Assembly: GCF_007860105.1 (NCBI RefSeq)
Contig: NZ_SJPU01000001.1
Coordinates: forward strand, 2,377,700 to 2,441,699
Source of the DNA: Allorhodopirellula heiligendammensis
GTDB taxonomy: Bacteria > Planctomycetota > Planctomycetia > Pirellulales > Pirellulaceae
Length of the DNA: 64,000 nt
Direction of reading: 5' to 3'
Shown here piece after piece: positions 7,585-22,500 of the stretch. The notes under the pieces were generated by a model. It searched no databases, had not been told where the DNA came from, and saw only the letters and a program-made list of their open reading frames with translations. The position numbers and the translations under genes were made by a program. The number at the start of each line of letters is the position of its first letter. Position 1 is the first letter of the stretch.

Positions 7585-10500
7585 CTAAAATAACTCACTG
7601 AGGGCGGCGTCGAGTGTGGTCTCGAACGCGTCACTCTTCGCCTTCTTCTCGGATTGATCGATGGCGATTAAGTCCAAGACGGTGTGGTCAGAGTTGGGGG
7701 CCTGATTACCGACGAGGACCTGGGAGTCACCGGCAACGATCGTCGTCACAGGTGATTCTGATGCGATCGTGACACTCACACCATTGCTGGGCACCAAGGA
7801 CTGCGGCGCGACTGATTGAGGAACAATTGGCTCAGGCGACGAGGTTGGTCCTTGCGTATTGAGGTAATTGATCACTCGCAGCGCGTCCAGAGAAGTGATC
7901 ACGGCATTATCGCTGACATCGTAGTAGATGCCGTCATCGGGAAGCTCAGAGATTGGCACCCCGTCACCATTTTCCTGTGCATTGAGGAGGTTGATAATCA
8001 GGAGGGCATCGAGGGAGGTCACAATTCCACTGCGATTGACGTCCTCAGCGATCACGGGATTGGTCAGACGGAAATTCGTGGTGTTGAATTGGACCTCGAC
8101 AGGACCACTGGGAACACCGCTATTGTCGTACACTTGAATGATCACGACATCCTCACCGATATGCCCAGCATTCGGACGGTACTCGAGGTCTCCAGTAGCG
8201 GGATTGATCGTAGCAACCCCATTCGTCCCGTTGGTCAGGATCTCCGTTCTCGATAGATCCAAGCCATCGGTGGCGATGAACACATCATTCAGGTCGACGA
8301 TCGCAACACCGCTGTCGATAGCATTGTTGAAAGTTCCCGAGCGGATGGTCCCATCGGCTACCGGCCGTGACCCAATGTCGATCTTGAGCGTCAGCTCTTG
8401 ATACTTGGTGTTGGGGTCGACTCGCGAGTCAGGACCGTCGTCGGCGCGGAACACCAATGTCGCGGTGCCTGTGGCACCGTCGGCTGGGTAGATGAACAGG
8501 GTCCCGTTGATCAGATCGGGTTCACGCCGGAACAGTGTTGCCAGGTCAGTGCCGCTCGTACCCTCCGAATCGGCGGGTTGGTAGCGGAACACGACGGTCT
8601 GATTGGCTTGCTCATCGGCGGCGGTCTGCGGTCCAGGTGATAGATCGGAAACTAACCCCGGGAAGCTGGTCGTGCCGCCGTCGGTGCGGGCTGGTGCATA
8701 GAGAGTTTCGTTGGGCCCGAACACGTCGCTGTTCAGCGTGAATGTTGGCACGTCGTTGTTAGGATTAACCTGCAATGTGACCAATGCCGGATCGCTAGTT
8801 TCCGGCGGTGCGCCCGAATCGGTTACGAAGTATGTGAACTGATCCGGTGTGGTGCCGGGCGTCGCGGTGTTGTAATCCGTCTCGGGAACGTATGAAAAGC
8901 GATCAAGATACCGCTCTGTCGTCCCACCGGTGCTGACTTCCACGAACGTCACCGTCAAAACACCGTTGGCGAGCATGAGTGATTGGCCAGCTTCCATCTT
9001 GCCGGTACTGGCATTGAGAGCATAGTCACCGATCAAGCTCGATCCGGTAATCGTGGGCGTGGTCTCACCGGGCAGACCGATGCCGGTCACGTGAAGCGTT
9101 TGGATTTCGGGGAACTCAGCGCTCCCGCCTGCCGAGGCTGGACCTTCAAACTGATTTGTCAAATCGAGCAGGCGGGCCTCGGTTCCTTCAATCGTAGTGG
9201 GAGGTCCCGACACTGGGTTTCCAGTGCCATTTTCCAATTCGCTAAACTCGAGCATCTCGAGGGTGCGGTTCGGGGCGGTCGGGACATCGTTTCCGCTGGA
9301 AAGCGTGATCGTAATCTGCTCACGGCGGATCTGGTCAAGTGCCGGGTTGGTATTCCCGCTCAGATCTCGTTCGCTGACCACAATGTCATAAACTGCGCTG
9401 CCAAAGGCATCGGGGTTGGCCTCAAGTGACAACGTGCCGTTTTCGGCCAGGGTGGGTTCGGTACTGAACATCCCTGTCGTTCCGCTAACCTGCTGCAGTT
9501 CGATACGGACAGTCGAGTTCGAATTTTCATCGAGGGCCCCGGGGGAGGTATCCGAGGGTGCCGGGCCCGGTAGGATCACTCCGCCGGTTATCGAGAAAAT
9601 ATTAGTGGAATAAACGCCATCGTCATCACTGACCACGAATTCCGCAGCATTACTGGTGTCGCTGCGAAGGGCTGGAATTGACGGCAGGTCATTCGTAGGC
9701 GTCACACTCATCGTGACGGTCGCGGGGCCGCTGAGATGGTTGACGGTGCCGCGATCATCGACGAAGTAGGTGAATACGTCGGACGGGTCAAAGGGCACCG
9801 ACGAGTTGTAGTCAGTATCCGGAGTATACCGGATCGATTTGACGAATTGGTCGGTTGCGTCACTGCGATTGCGTTGATACGTGATTGTCAGAACGCCATT
9901 GGCCGTATCGAGCGTATCGGTTGCGATCAGTTCGCCGGCGACGTCGCTATACACGAGACTTGGGTCATTGGCTGTTTTTACCGGGGCGACTGCCCCGGCC
10001 AAACCAACACCGATCACCCGTAGAGATGCCGTCTGGCTCGCCTCGTTGAATGGTGGCTCGATGGAGTCCACAAATGAACTCGGCTGAGCGGCACCGCCAG
10101 AGGCATTGCTCAGTAACAGCGTATCAGCGGCGATGTCGCGATACCCATTCCCATCGGAGGTCGGAACCGAATTGCCGCCTGCGTCCAACTCCTCGCGGTG
10201 TTCAGCCAGCGAGAAGGCTTTCGCCGCCGCAGTGGGCTGATCGTTGATAGAGTTGACGACGATGGTGAAGTCGCGTGTGACCGGTGGGTTGGTGAGAACG
10301 TCACCCTCAGGACTGAGGTCGACGACGCTGAGCGTATAGGTGACGGTCCCAAATGTGTTGGCTCTCGGGAAGACCTGCAACGTTCCATCAGCGGACAAGG
10401 TCGGCGGTGCTGAGAAAATCTGGTTCGCCAAGGTCGTGTCGTCGGCAGTCAACGTGATCTGCACCGTTTGACCCGCTTCGTCAGCACCGCCACCAGCATC

Positions 10501-13500
10501 GATAACTAGACTGTCATCGAGGAACACGTTGGTGCGAATCGTATCCGGAACGGTGGCGTCCTCGTCAAAGGTGAAGACACCGTTGTCTTCGAACTCAGGC
10601 ACTGTTGGTGGAGTGTTCACGGGGCCCACACTGATGCTGACCCGAGCAGGCGCGCTGAGTCGACTCGCTACGTCGGTAGGAATGACAAGATTTCGCGGTG
10701 GGGTGCTGCCAGGTACCGGCGTGCTACCATAATCACTGACGAAATAGGTAAACGTGTCATCGGGGAGGGTGTCGTTGTATCCCGGGTCCGGGGTATAGAC
10801 GATCTTGGAGATGAATCCGCTCGAGAGATCTCCACTGACGCGTTGTTGGAATGTCACATCGAGCGTGCCATTGGGTGTTTTAACTTGCTGCATCGCCGTC
10901 ATGGTACCGAGAGTTGTGTCCAACGCGTACGCAATTGACGGATCGGTTGCCAACACGACTGGAGTGGGCAAATTGATTGCCGGATTGTTGGGGTCGACCA
11001 TTCCAATACCGACGACCTGAAGATCTTGACCCGACTCGTTGTAAGGCGAATCAACCGGCAGGGAGCTTGCCCTGGCTCCAGCGGATAGGTCTGACGTTCC
11101 TGAAACATCGTGGATGGTGACAGGTGTATCCTCAAGTGTCGTGAACGCGTAAGTCGGTGCCGTCGGGGCGTCATTCGTCCCCGTAATGGCAATCGTGATT
11201 CGCTGTGCAGGTGCATCGAGAATTCCGTCACTGGCAATGACGTCGTACACCGCGTCACCGAAGGCATCGGGGTTGGGGTAGACTTCAATCACGCCGTCAT
11301 TGGTCATCGTAGGCAGACTCGCCATCAAGCCTGGTGGTACCGCGATGGGGACGAAACGCACACCGGTATTGGTCTGCAGTGCCAATTCGTCGATCGCAGT
11401 GGACGGTCCGGCCTGCACCCGTGTGCTGGCGGCGGCGTAGACATCTTGGCGTTGAGGCGACGTGTTACCCACCTCGATCTCTGAGAATGAAATCGTATTG
11501 TTGACGATTTCCAATGTTGGAAAGACCGGTGGGTCGTTTTTCGCGACGACGCTGATTCGCGCCGAGGCTTCGTTACTCAGATTGCGGTGCTGCAGGGCGG
11601 CATCCTGGTCCGTGGTATTGAGGCCACTGTCGCGGATGAGAAATTGGAAGTCATCGGTGACCTTGAAGTAGGGAGTCGTTTGGTTGTAGTCGACTGCCGG
11701 CACGTATACTGCCGATACAAATCGCATTGTGCCAGCGGGCACGTTGGTGCTCTGCGAGGGGGCGAAGGTCAATGTCAGGACGCCCCCGGACGCCGTCACG
11801 ACTTGAGTCGGTTCATTGGACGCCCCGAAAAATGGCCGTGGGTTTCCGAACTGGTCGGGCACGATAATCTGCGCAACTTCGAGCGTATCTGGTTCGGAAA
11901 ACAGCGAATTGATATCCGGGTGCGCGTTGATCGCCGGTCTCTCGGCGGTCTCACCTCGATTGAGTCGATTGCCCAGGATCAGATCATCCGCTGTAATTGT
12001 CTGACTCACTGTGCCCGGTTCAACTGCCTCGTCCATGATGATCGAGCGGTTGTAAGCAACCGGTTTATCGTTGACCGCGTCAACGGAAATAGTCAGTTGA
12101 GGTTTGGGTAACCTCGTTGCCCCTGCACTATCGGTGAGCGTAATTTCGTAGACCGCGGTTCCAAAGGCATCGGCGAGTGGTTTGACACTGAGGGTTCCGT
12201 TGAGGCTCAGCGTCGGATCGGCCGAGAACATGCCGGCCGTTCCACTGACGTAACTCAGCGTGATTGGCTGAACCATCGTCTGCGTCACTTGCTCGTTCGC
12301 GGGCCCCGGCAGAATCGAGTCGGTCGTCGGGTTAGCGAAAATGTTTGCCTGCAGAATGCCGTTGAACGAAGTGGGTTGATCCTCGTAGAACGAAACCCTC
12401 GGCGTGTAGGCGGGAATTGTCGGCGGATCATTCTTGGCCAACACTCGAATCCGCGCGGTCGCTGGATCACTTAGACTGCGGTGCTGCAGAGTGGCGAGCG
12501 GGTCGGTCGTATTGAGTCCACTATCACGAATGACGTACTGGAAATCATCGGTGCCCGTCAGCGATGGTGACGTTTCGTTGTAGTCAATTGCCGGCACGTA
12601 CACCGCGGAAACGAACTGCATCGTTCCGGCAGGCACGTTTGGACTTTGAGATGGAGCAAACGTTAAGGTGAGCACACCTCCGTTTGCCGTCACGACCTGA
12701 GTGGGCTCACCGGCATCGCCACGGAAAATGCGGTCATTGCCATTTTGGTCCAAAACATTGATTTCAGCGACTTCCAGCGAATCGGTCTCGGCGAATAGCG
12801 GATTGATGTTCGGATGCGAATTGATCGCGGGCAATTCGCTCGTCTGACCATCGTTGAGTCGATTTCCCAGAATCAGATCGGCCGCGGTGATCGTCTGGCT
12901 AACCGTCGCGGGTTCGATCGCTTCGTCCATCACGATCAAGCGATCATATGTAATCGGTTGATCGTTGACGGCATCGATGGTGATCGTCAACAACGGTTTG
13001 GGGGTCGTCGTCGCTCCCTCGCTATCGGTGAGCGTGATCTCATACACCGCTGATCCGAAGGCATCGGCGACGGGTGCAACACTTAATGTGCCATCAAGCT
13101 CGAGTGTGGGGGCGGCGGCGAGCATGCCTGTCGTCCCACTGACATAGCTCAGGATGATGGGCTGGAGGACCGATTGCGTGGGGACCTCGTTGAGCGGCCC
13201 GGGCAAGATCATGTCAGTGGCGGGATTGGCGAAGATATTCGTCGTCAATATGCCACTAACCGACGTGGGTTGATCCTCGTACAGCTCGACAGTCTGCGTA
13301 TAGGCAGGGATCGTCGGCACGTCGTTGACCGCCTCAGTCACAAACGTGATCGATGCGGTGGCAGTCAGTGGCAGCTCTCCGGGAACCGGGTTAACGACCG
13401 GCACGGTGTCAACCACAACGGCGGTGCCCGAGTCAGGTCCCGTCCCCGGACCATACATGTCGTACGAACCAGCGTCGATAACCGAGTATTGCAGGACGTC

Positions 13501-16500
13501 GCCCACCAGCGCTGATGCGGCGGCATCGTCGACAAAGTAGTCGGGGTCAGGGGTAAATGTCCCCGACATGAACACACCAGCTCGGAACGTCAACGTCACG
13601 TCCCCATTCGGTAGTTCGACGAGCTGCTGTACGTCGACTCCCGGACCGTTGTCGTAGTCCGCTGACAAGTATTCGGTATCAAGGTATTTGAAACCGTACA
13701 CAACCAGATCTTGCTCGCTCTCGTCGTAGAGTGGGGAGGTGACCCCGTCACCAACGAACTGACTCGCTCGAGCAGGATCATTAACGGTGTGAATCAGATC
13801 ACTGATATCGAAGGTGTAGGCGATGTCTTCTTGGCCGGTCACGATACGGTCGCTGGTTTGCGGGGCATCGTTGGTAGGGTTTACCGTCACCGTCAATGTC
13901 TTCGTGAGCGATGACAAACCGTTATTTGGATTGGTGATCGATACCGAGAACTCGGCAACGCCATAGGCATCTGGCGTTGGTGTGAGAGTCAGCGAGATGG
14001 GGTCCGTGTCGACGGTCTGATTGATCGTTGGCACGTCGAGCAATCCAGCGGGGTTGCCGGGGTTCGCTGTGATCGTGACCCAACTCGCCGGCACCGTCCC
14101 CGTTTCATCAGCACCCGCACCGAACAGGAAGGCTTGGTCTTCGTCAGTGAACAGGTCAATGAGTTGCAGCGTGTAGCTGTCGTTGGAGGGATCGCTGTCC
14201 ACTTCCGTCTCGTCGATGTTGATACCGGGCTGGAAGTCGCCTAGCACCGGGGAGTCTGCCTTTGGTGTGATGGAGAAGCGAATGGTTGCCGGGCTCGACT
14301 CGATGGGATCGGTCGCTCCGAGCTGGACGTCTGGATCGCTACTGTCGACCTTGGGCGCGATCGACACACCGCTATCAGAGACAACGTATTGCAACTCTTG
14401 AGGAAGGCCGTCGTAGTTGTCGTTGGCATCCACGGCAGGCGTGAAAATTGCCGAGTCAAAGGTGCCACCAGAATGTTTGATAACCATCGTGCCGGTGAGG
14501 CCGTCGCTGCCAGTGAACGTGACGGTGACGTCTCCGGTCGAAATCGTTCCGGTGGGGTCGAACAGATTCGCAAACGTCAGCGTTCTGTCGGATTGGGTGA
14601 TTAGAGTGCTGCCCGACGCGTCAGTTTGCGTGTAGGTGATGATCGCATTGTCCAGGAAGATCAGCTTGCTCACCGTTAAGGTACTAAGCTGGTTCTCCTC
14701 GTTGAACGGCGCAGCGCCGCTGCCACCGGCATCGACCCGAGTTTTGTCGTCAAACGGATTTGCCACGCCCGAAGTACCAGCAAGATCAGCGGCAGTGAAA
14801 GCGAACGAAATTGGCGTGTCGTTCGCTCCCTCTGCAGCCTCGATTTGCGTCCACAGACGCTCGACCGTCGCGGGCTTGTCGTTCACAGGAGCGACCGTGA
14901 CTGTCACGGTTTGCGTGGTCGTTAAATTGTCACCCGTGGTGCTGAAGTCACCGTCGGCACCGGGATCGGTCACCGTTACCGTAATCGATGCTGTTCCATA
15001 CTGATCGGCAGTCGTGGTGAACTTCAGTTTCGCCTGCGAGCTGCCACCGTCGTAGGCGGAACCATCGAGACCTACCACATCGAGGTCCGTAATCAACAGT
15101 GGGGTTTGGCTGCCGGCGTTGACAAAGTTCCCCGTGCCGTCGTCGGCGAGGTTTGTCGTTGTCGCCGTAACGCGGACCGGTTGCACATTGCCTCCACCAG
15201 CGGAGATGCCAGACAATGACACGTTCTGGATATCGATGTTGCCGTCGCCGTCGAGATCTTGATCTTCGAATAACGCATCCAAGTCGATGCCAGCATCGGA
15301 TGTCATGGGGATCGCATCGAGCGTCGGAATTTGATTCACAGGTGTGACGCTCAGCGAAATCGTCCCGGTCTCCACGCCCGCCACACCGGTCGCGTCAACA
15401 ATGCGATAGCCAAACGTCAACGTGGGCGTAACGTCATCCGCTGTCCCGGGGATTCCATCGGGGCCGGGAACCGGCGCGGTGTCGTAGTTCGTTCGCGGGA
15501 CGAAGGTAACCGTGCTGTCGGCGTCAACACTCAGCTTGCCAGCGACTCGCCCCAGGGAATCATGCAGTTGGTCGATTACTGCCGTTCCGCCAGCGAGCGG
15601 ATAGGCTCGACCGGTTTGCAGATCTACGATTTCGAGCATGGAGATGGCATGGTTGTCCGCATCCGTGGATGCGGTGAATACCCTGCCGGTGGCCACCGTG
15701 GCAGGATTGCCGAGAACATGCTCCGATGTCGTGAACACTTCCGTTTGGTCTGCCTCGACCGCCCGGTCGTTGAGATCTTTCAACATCGGCGGCACACCAG
15801 CGACGATCGAGATTCGGTGGTCTTCCACCTCGCCACCGATCGCTAGCCCATCGGCGGACAGACCACCGAGTTTGCTGATTCTCAGACGCATCACCATATC
15901 GCCTGTGATCGTAGCGCCCCCTGGCAGCGTGCTCGGGAACGACACCGGCAAGTGATTCTCGCCTGGCCATACCGCGATACTATTAAACACTCGCTCGTCA
16001 TAGTTGGTTGGATTATCGCCAACATCGAGTTTCCCGTTATGGTTGAAGTCGATCCAGCCGTCGACGACTCCGTAATCGGTCGCCAGCACGTTGACCATCA
16101 CTGGCCCGCCACCAACCGCGGTTGTGCGAGCGATATTGAAGGTTGCATTGACCGATGACAGATCCAATCCGTTTTCGTCATCCACGACGGCGAGCGGAGT
16201 CGACGCATCGTGACCGATCGCCACCGAGCCGAGTTGGCCGCGCGTGAGAGTGAGTTGGTCACCAATCCGGATCGCATCAACCCGTACGACTTCGGTACCT
16301 AGCAAGAGATACCCACCGAGATAGTTCGCGAACCCCGCAGCCGTGCCGCTAGAGACGGCGATGGTGGTCGCCGTCGCATCGACAGCGTTCAGGAGCATCG
16401 TTGGTGCGGGCAGGGTGGTGTCATCCCGCAGCACGTTGGCGAGATCAAAGCTGACTCCCGAGCTGCTTTCGCTATCAACGATGTTGCTACCAAGCTCATT

Positions 16501-19500
16501 CGGGGAACCTAAGCGTGGATCACCGTTGAGCGTGTCGCCGAGGCCGAGCACAGTATGTCGGGCGAGATTATTGGGATCCGCAGTTTCAACGCCATCACCG
16601 AAATCGAAGGCCGTTGGCCCCACGCCGACGGTAAAGCGAGTTTGTGTACTGCGGTTGGCCCGCAGCAAATTGCCGGCCTTGTCCGCAATTCCTTGCACGT
16701 CGCTGGCCGTCACGGTGAAACCTGCACTGGTTGAGGTGACACTGATGTCGGCAACGTCGCCGCCGGAGTTACTGACGAGATAGAACCCGCCACCGCCTTC
16801 GGAGACACCGGTGAGATCAAGACTATCGCTGTTGTTGATCGCGGCGAGCACGGCGGCATTGACTGCTGTTTGCGGGAACGTCACGCTCGGGATGAACGGA
16901 ATCGCGATCGCGCCAGCGGAGACCCCGGGGGCTGCATCCGGTACCAGGCTAGCCGCGAGCCCGTCCGCCGATCCGCTTGAGAACGCAATCGTGTCGCCGA
17001 CATGGCCACCGAGATAAACGCGTCCACCCTCGATCCCTTGTGCATGGGGCAGTCGCAGATCGAAATCGCCCGCCGTGCTGGGCTGGACCGCTTCGAACTC
17101 TCGCATCACACGAGCGATCTTCGATGCAATTCCTGATTGGACTTGTCCGGCCACGTCGGGGCTGATTGGAGTCAGTTCGACATCATCGAGCGGATCAGAT
17201 TCAAACAGGGAGACCGTTTCGTAAGCCGAATCAATCAGACGAATGGGAGTGGCATAGGTTGTCTCCACGCCGCCGACGGTCTCGGTAATCGTAGCGGAAT
17301 GTTCGACCACTGCGGTATCGAACAGACCGCGATCGATCGACAGCGACAGATCGCCCGCGACAGGGCCTGGCTGAATATCGATGATTTTGACAATCTCCGT
17401 TCCAATTTGCAGTAGGTCACCCACCTTCGGTACGAAACTCGCATTGGGAGTGACTTCTACGGTTCGGTCGGATGCCAACAAACTGTTGCCTGTCACGGTT
17501 AACGGACCTGCTGTCGCGCCGTCGAGCAGCACGTCATCGAGGTGCACCGATTGATCCGGCGACAACGTCGCACCACGGTCAGTGGCAATGACTTCAGCGA
17601 CAGAGAACCGGGCGTGGGTGGCCATGGTCGATCCGAGGGCACCCCGTTCGACGTTGACTGTGCCTGAGGCATCGTCGTAGGCGGTCACTCGCATGAATTC
17701 ATCGTTGATACGGATGAAAGTCATCATGCCAGCCAAAGCGAGCTGGGCGGGGTCCAGTCCCAAGTCACTGCCCTGGAGAACTGTGAACGTGTCGTCCGTA
17801 GCTGCACTGCCAATCGCGGTATCGGTTAACGCGCGATGGCCTTGATCGACCAACTCCACGCGATTGGCAAACGTCGCGCCTGCCTGATGGTGGCTGCGCG
17901 GAGTTCCCAGCACACCACGCTGGACGGTCAATTCCGCAAGTCCTGCGTCGACGCCCACAACCGACATGATCTCATCGGAGATGCGTATGAAATCACCGAC
18001 GGCAAATTTGCTCGGGTCGGTCACGCTGACCGTTACATCATCGTCGCCGGAGACGCGTCCGATTCGCACCTCGCCGGTGAACGTATCTGCGGGGGTCGTG
18101 GGCAGCTTGTCAATCTGGAATCTTGCGGTGTAACCATTCGTTCCACCTGTCGTGCTGTACTCGAACGTTTGTCCGTCGAGGATCGCACTGGCAGCCGCGA
18201 GTTGTACCACGTAGCCGGAATCAAATTCGAGGGTCTCGGTATGAGTATCATTGGTTACTGATATTTGATCACCATCGCTGATGACGTGGCCGCCGGTGGC
18301 GTCTAGCGTGACTGCTTTCTGGTCGCCGTTGAGCAGGATGATCTCGTAAACGCTGTTGGGATTCCAAAGATCCGACAGTGGCGTCAGCCGCAATTCACCC
18401 GTCGATGGATTGAATGCCAAGTTGAAATCGCGACCCACCTGGAGCAAACGATTGTCTTGACGAATCAATACCGTCGACGCGTTGACCGTACCGGGATCAA
18501 TGCCGGTACCCTCAAACGGTGAGTTCGAATTCTCACCATCGGACAGCAGTATCGAGAATGCTTGAAGATCCGGATTATTCAGTTGAATGAATGTTTCGGC
18601 GGGGTCGCTGTCGAGGCCTGCATCGTCCTGATCGACCGGATTGAGCAGCTTCGCATAGGGTTGCACGAAGTCCGAGAAGTCCGCCGCCCCGATGTCAATG
18701 TCGGTGTTCGGACCGGCACCATCGCCGCCGATCCCGCCGCTGACTCGCAATTGACCGAACGCATCGAGAATGGGCGCAAAGTACGGCGATTGCGGGATCC
18801 CAAGGATGTTCTTAAATGCCGCATAAGCGCCGCGATCGTTCAAGAGGTCTTGGGAGTTGTTGATCGTGCCAGCAGTGGCCAGCGGATAGTAGTTGCGTCC
18901 ATCTGGATCGACGAATAGTGGATCGGTTCCCGAGCGGGGGTCAGAACCTTGGACCGTACCGGCATTATGAAAATAGTTGTTGTCGATCACCGCGCCGACA
19001 CCATTGTTGTCGATGCCATTGCCGAGGGTGCTGAACACATTATTGAGCAGCGTCGGGCTAGCGTTGTCGTGAATCCGCACACCGAACTGGCTATTGTCAT
19101 TTCCGATGAACGTATTATTGATAATCCGCCCGATCGGTCTGGGGCTCTGGGGCGTTCCATTTGGCTGCCCGGAATAATCAATGCCGCTGCTGCCGACAAT
19201 AATATTGTTTTGGATGACGACGCCCGGAACGAAACGTTGATCGTCTTTGTCCGAGAAGTTTTGTGTGGCACCGGGGAAGGTGACCCCGTCACCATCGCCC
19301 TGTCCCGCTGGCGGCGCCACATTCACGCCAACCAATCGTGAGTCCGAGATGATGTTGTTCTCAAGAATCAGTAAACCCTGCTCTCGTTGCTTGTTTCGAT
19401 CCGCGTCGAGGCCCGTGCCCAGCGTGGAATTCAGAATGTGTCGTACGTTGGTGTCAAAGACTTCCCCAACGACGATCGTGCCGTTGACCCCAGCGGCGTA

Positions 19501-22500
19501 CTCGCCAGTGCGGCGCATCTCCAGCTGATAGTCACCGGAGAGCTGATTGGTTAGGGCATTCTCATCGCGTTTGACATTCGACTGAGGACTCTGCGCGAGA
19601 TCGACGAACGCGTTGTCGGTTGTCGCCGGCGCGTTAGTCACCATCTCACCACGCTCCGCAAAACCGACGAGTATGTCGTCAATATAGAAGCCTTCGTGGT
19701 TGTTGTTCGAGCCAGCCCCTGAATGTTCGATGTCGGCGCGTTCGCCGAAGAAGTCGCCCGGCAAATCCCCTTCGATGGACGAGCCAGACGTGCTGAAATC
19801 AAACCGCAACTTGATCGAAGACTCGCCGGCAAACGGGGACAGATCGATGCGAGCTTGATGCCAGAGCGGATTGCCGGGATCGCCGTCAAACAGCTCTTGC
19901 GCAATCTGCTTGCTCTGGGGCTGCGGATCGCTGCTGTTGATGCCGGCGTCAGCAAGGTGAGATAAAAACGTAGGTAATTCGGCTTGGGAATTGCCGTCGG
20001 ACGCATCGGTGCCACTCAGGGTGGAGTTATTGGTGGCCAGCAGTTCCCACGTCACGCCATTGTCACGGGAGGCAAAAACGCGAGCGCTGTCGCGGAAGAA
20101 GTTATCCGCATTGACGTCGCTTACGTTCTTGCCCGTCGCTGCTTCTGTCTCCAGGAGGTAGTTGAAATAAAGTGTGGGGCGGTCGTAATAATTCGCGTCT
20201 GCCAGCGAAAAATCATTCGTGATCAAGGCACCTTTTGCACCGCCGGACAGATCGTAGGTATTGCGGATATTGGTATTGCTGCTGAGGTCCTGGTGTTGGA
20301 TCGTGCTCAACCCGTATTGGGCGTTTTCACTGCGATCCGCGGGGCTCAGGTAGCCTTGGAAATCCGCGTTAGGGTTGCGTTTCCACTGCTCTAATCCAAA
20401 GTAGAAACTCGCGCCGCCGGAGCCTTGGCTGGTTGTGCGCGTTCCCGTGATGCCATCGGGAATCGTAAACTCATCACCGAGTGCATTCCGGCTGTGGTCG
20501 GGTGCCGGGTTCACGCCGTGGCCAGCATCGTTGGCACGCAGCATCGTGGGGTGCCACAGGTTGAAGTCGAGCGGTGAAAACGCCAATCCAATGGGACTAC
20601 CGACCATACCGGTAATCTGTGTCGACGTACCAGCTTCGAAAACGCTGGCAAATGTGCCGTCTGCGTTGAAGGCAAATAGACGGCCATCGGTCGAAGTGGC
20701 GAAAAGTGTGTTCTTGTAACTGCCGCCGTCAACGTTCTGCGGTCCGAGCGACAGCCCAGCGAAGCTGACGCCGGGAACTGTCGTCAGCACGTTGGCTACA
20801 GCATCGGTGCGACTGATCGACAGAAATTCACCGGCACTGGTCACGCCGAACAAATCGCCGCTGCCGTCGAAATTGGACATCGCCAAACCAGTAACGCGTC
20901 CCTGCAAGACTTCCGCGGCTGTGCCGACACCGGGCGAACTCGACGTGATGTTCTGATTGCGGGCGACCACGCCGCCACTGCCGTCGCCATTGTTGTTGTC
21001 GTTTCCACTGTAGATCAATGCAATGATGCGCTGCTTGACGTCATCGTCATTGTTAATCGCGTTGACAATGTCGTTCGCCGTTGCATTGACCACCGACGGA
21101 GTTCCGGCACGCCGCAAACGGAGGTTCAGAGTGTTACCCGTGAAGCTCACCTCGGCGGCATTTCCGCCGGTCCCGGTTGTCACGTTGACCGAAAAATTAC
21201 CGGCTTCACCAGGAACATTGGAACGCAGCAGGATGTCGGTGGTTTGAAAATTATTCGTGTCGCCATTGTCGACGGTAAGAAAATGTCTCGCAAACGAAAC
21301 ACCCACGGGCTGGATCTCGCCTACAAACCCATACCGATTCGTCGTGTTCGTTGGCGCCGCAGGAGAGGCGTTACCATCGGCGTTCCCGCGATACAGTCGT
21401 GAAGCGTTGTCTGATTCGCGCACTGAATAAAATGATTCGTAGCGAGGCGTCGGCTCATCCCCCGTGGTGTTCCCATTACGCCGGAAGGTGACGGCGTCGA
21501 CCTCGTCAGAATTGACCACCTCCGCAGCCCGTTGAGCGCGCGTCCGCGCATTGGGATTAGGAGGATCGAGCACGTCGCGAACATTGCTGAAACCTTCCGT
21601 CCCTGGGATATTGTCGTTCTGCGTCGCCAGCACTGTTCCGTCGAAAGGATCAAGCGTCACCAACTGGCCCACCATGTTGGCACCGTCGACATTCCGACGG
21701 TACCCGTACATAACGCCATCGCCACGAATGACGATGTCTTGGATATCGTTGCGTCCATCGGTCAGGTTATCATCATCGGGTGTCAAGTCCTTCTGCACTG
21801 GTCCTCCATGGTAGGGATCGACCGTGTAGAGATTGTCGCCGTCGTCGTTTCCACTGTTGTCGGTGGCCAGGAACAATCCCACGTCCTGAAGTCGGAATGT
21901 GGCTACGTGCTGATCGAGATTCGCCGAGGTATCGATATTCAACAGCGGGCCGGTAGTCGGTTGAATATCATTCGGGAAAATGGTCCCTTCGTCGTTCTGG
22001 CTCGATAGATATCCAGTAAAGCCGATATGGTCCTCGACCACACGATCGACGGAGTTGATGGGCTCCAGTCGTGTCAGAATGCCCGCATCGCCAGTGCTGT
22101 TGGGGCCATTGAGTGCGAACTGAGATGCTACTACTGAGGGCGTGACTTGATTGCTCATCACGGCCACGTAATAAGTCTTGCCGGATATTAGATGCACTGG
22201 GCCAATGTAAGGATCGTCCGTTCCGAGGGAACCACGACTGAGATCATCAAGACTTTGGCCGTTTCCCCCCACTGCAGGTTGGTCATCTTCGATATTCGAT
22301 TCGCGACCAATGAAAATTAATCGGCTGTTTTCATCAAATACCGCGATGGAGGTATCGCCGCGCTTTTTGTCGGCGTAGTCCATGTCGAAAACGACTGACA
22401 CGGTGCCTACATCGGTCGTGACACCCGGGATGACCTGGGTCGCTGCGTGGCTGACATCAAACTGGTAGACATCGACATCAGAGGCGTTGGCTAGATTTCC

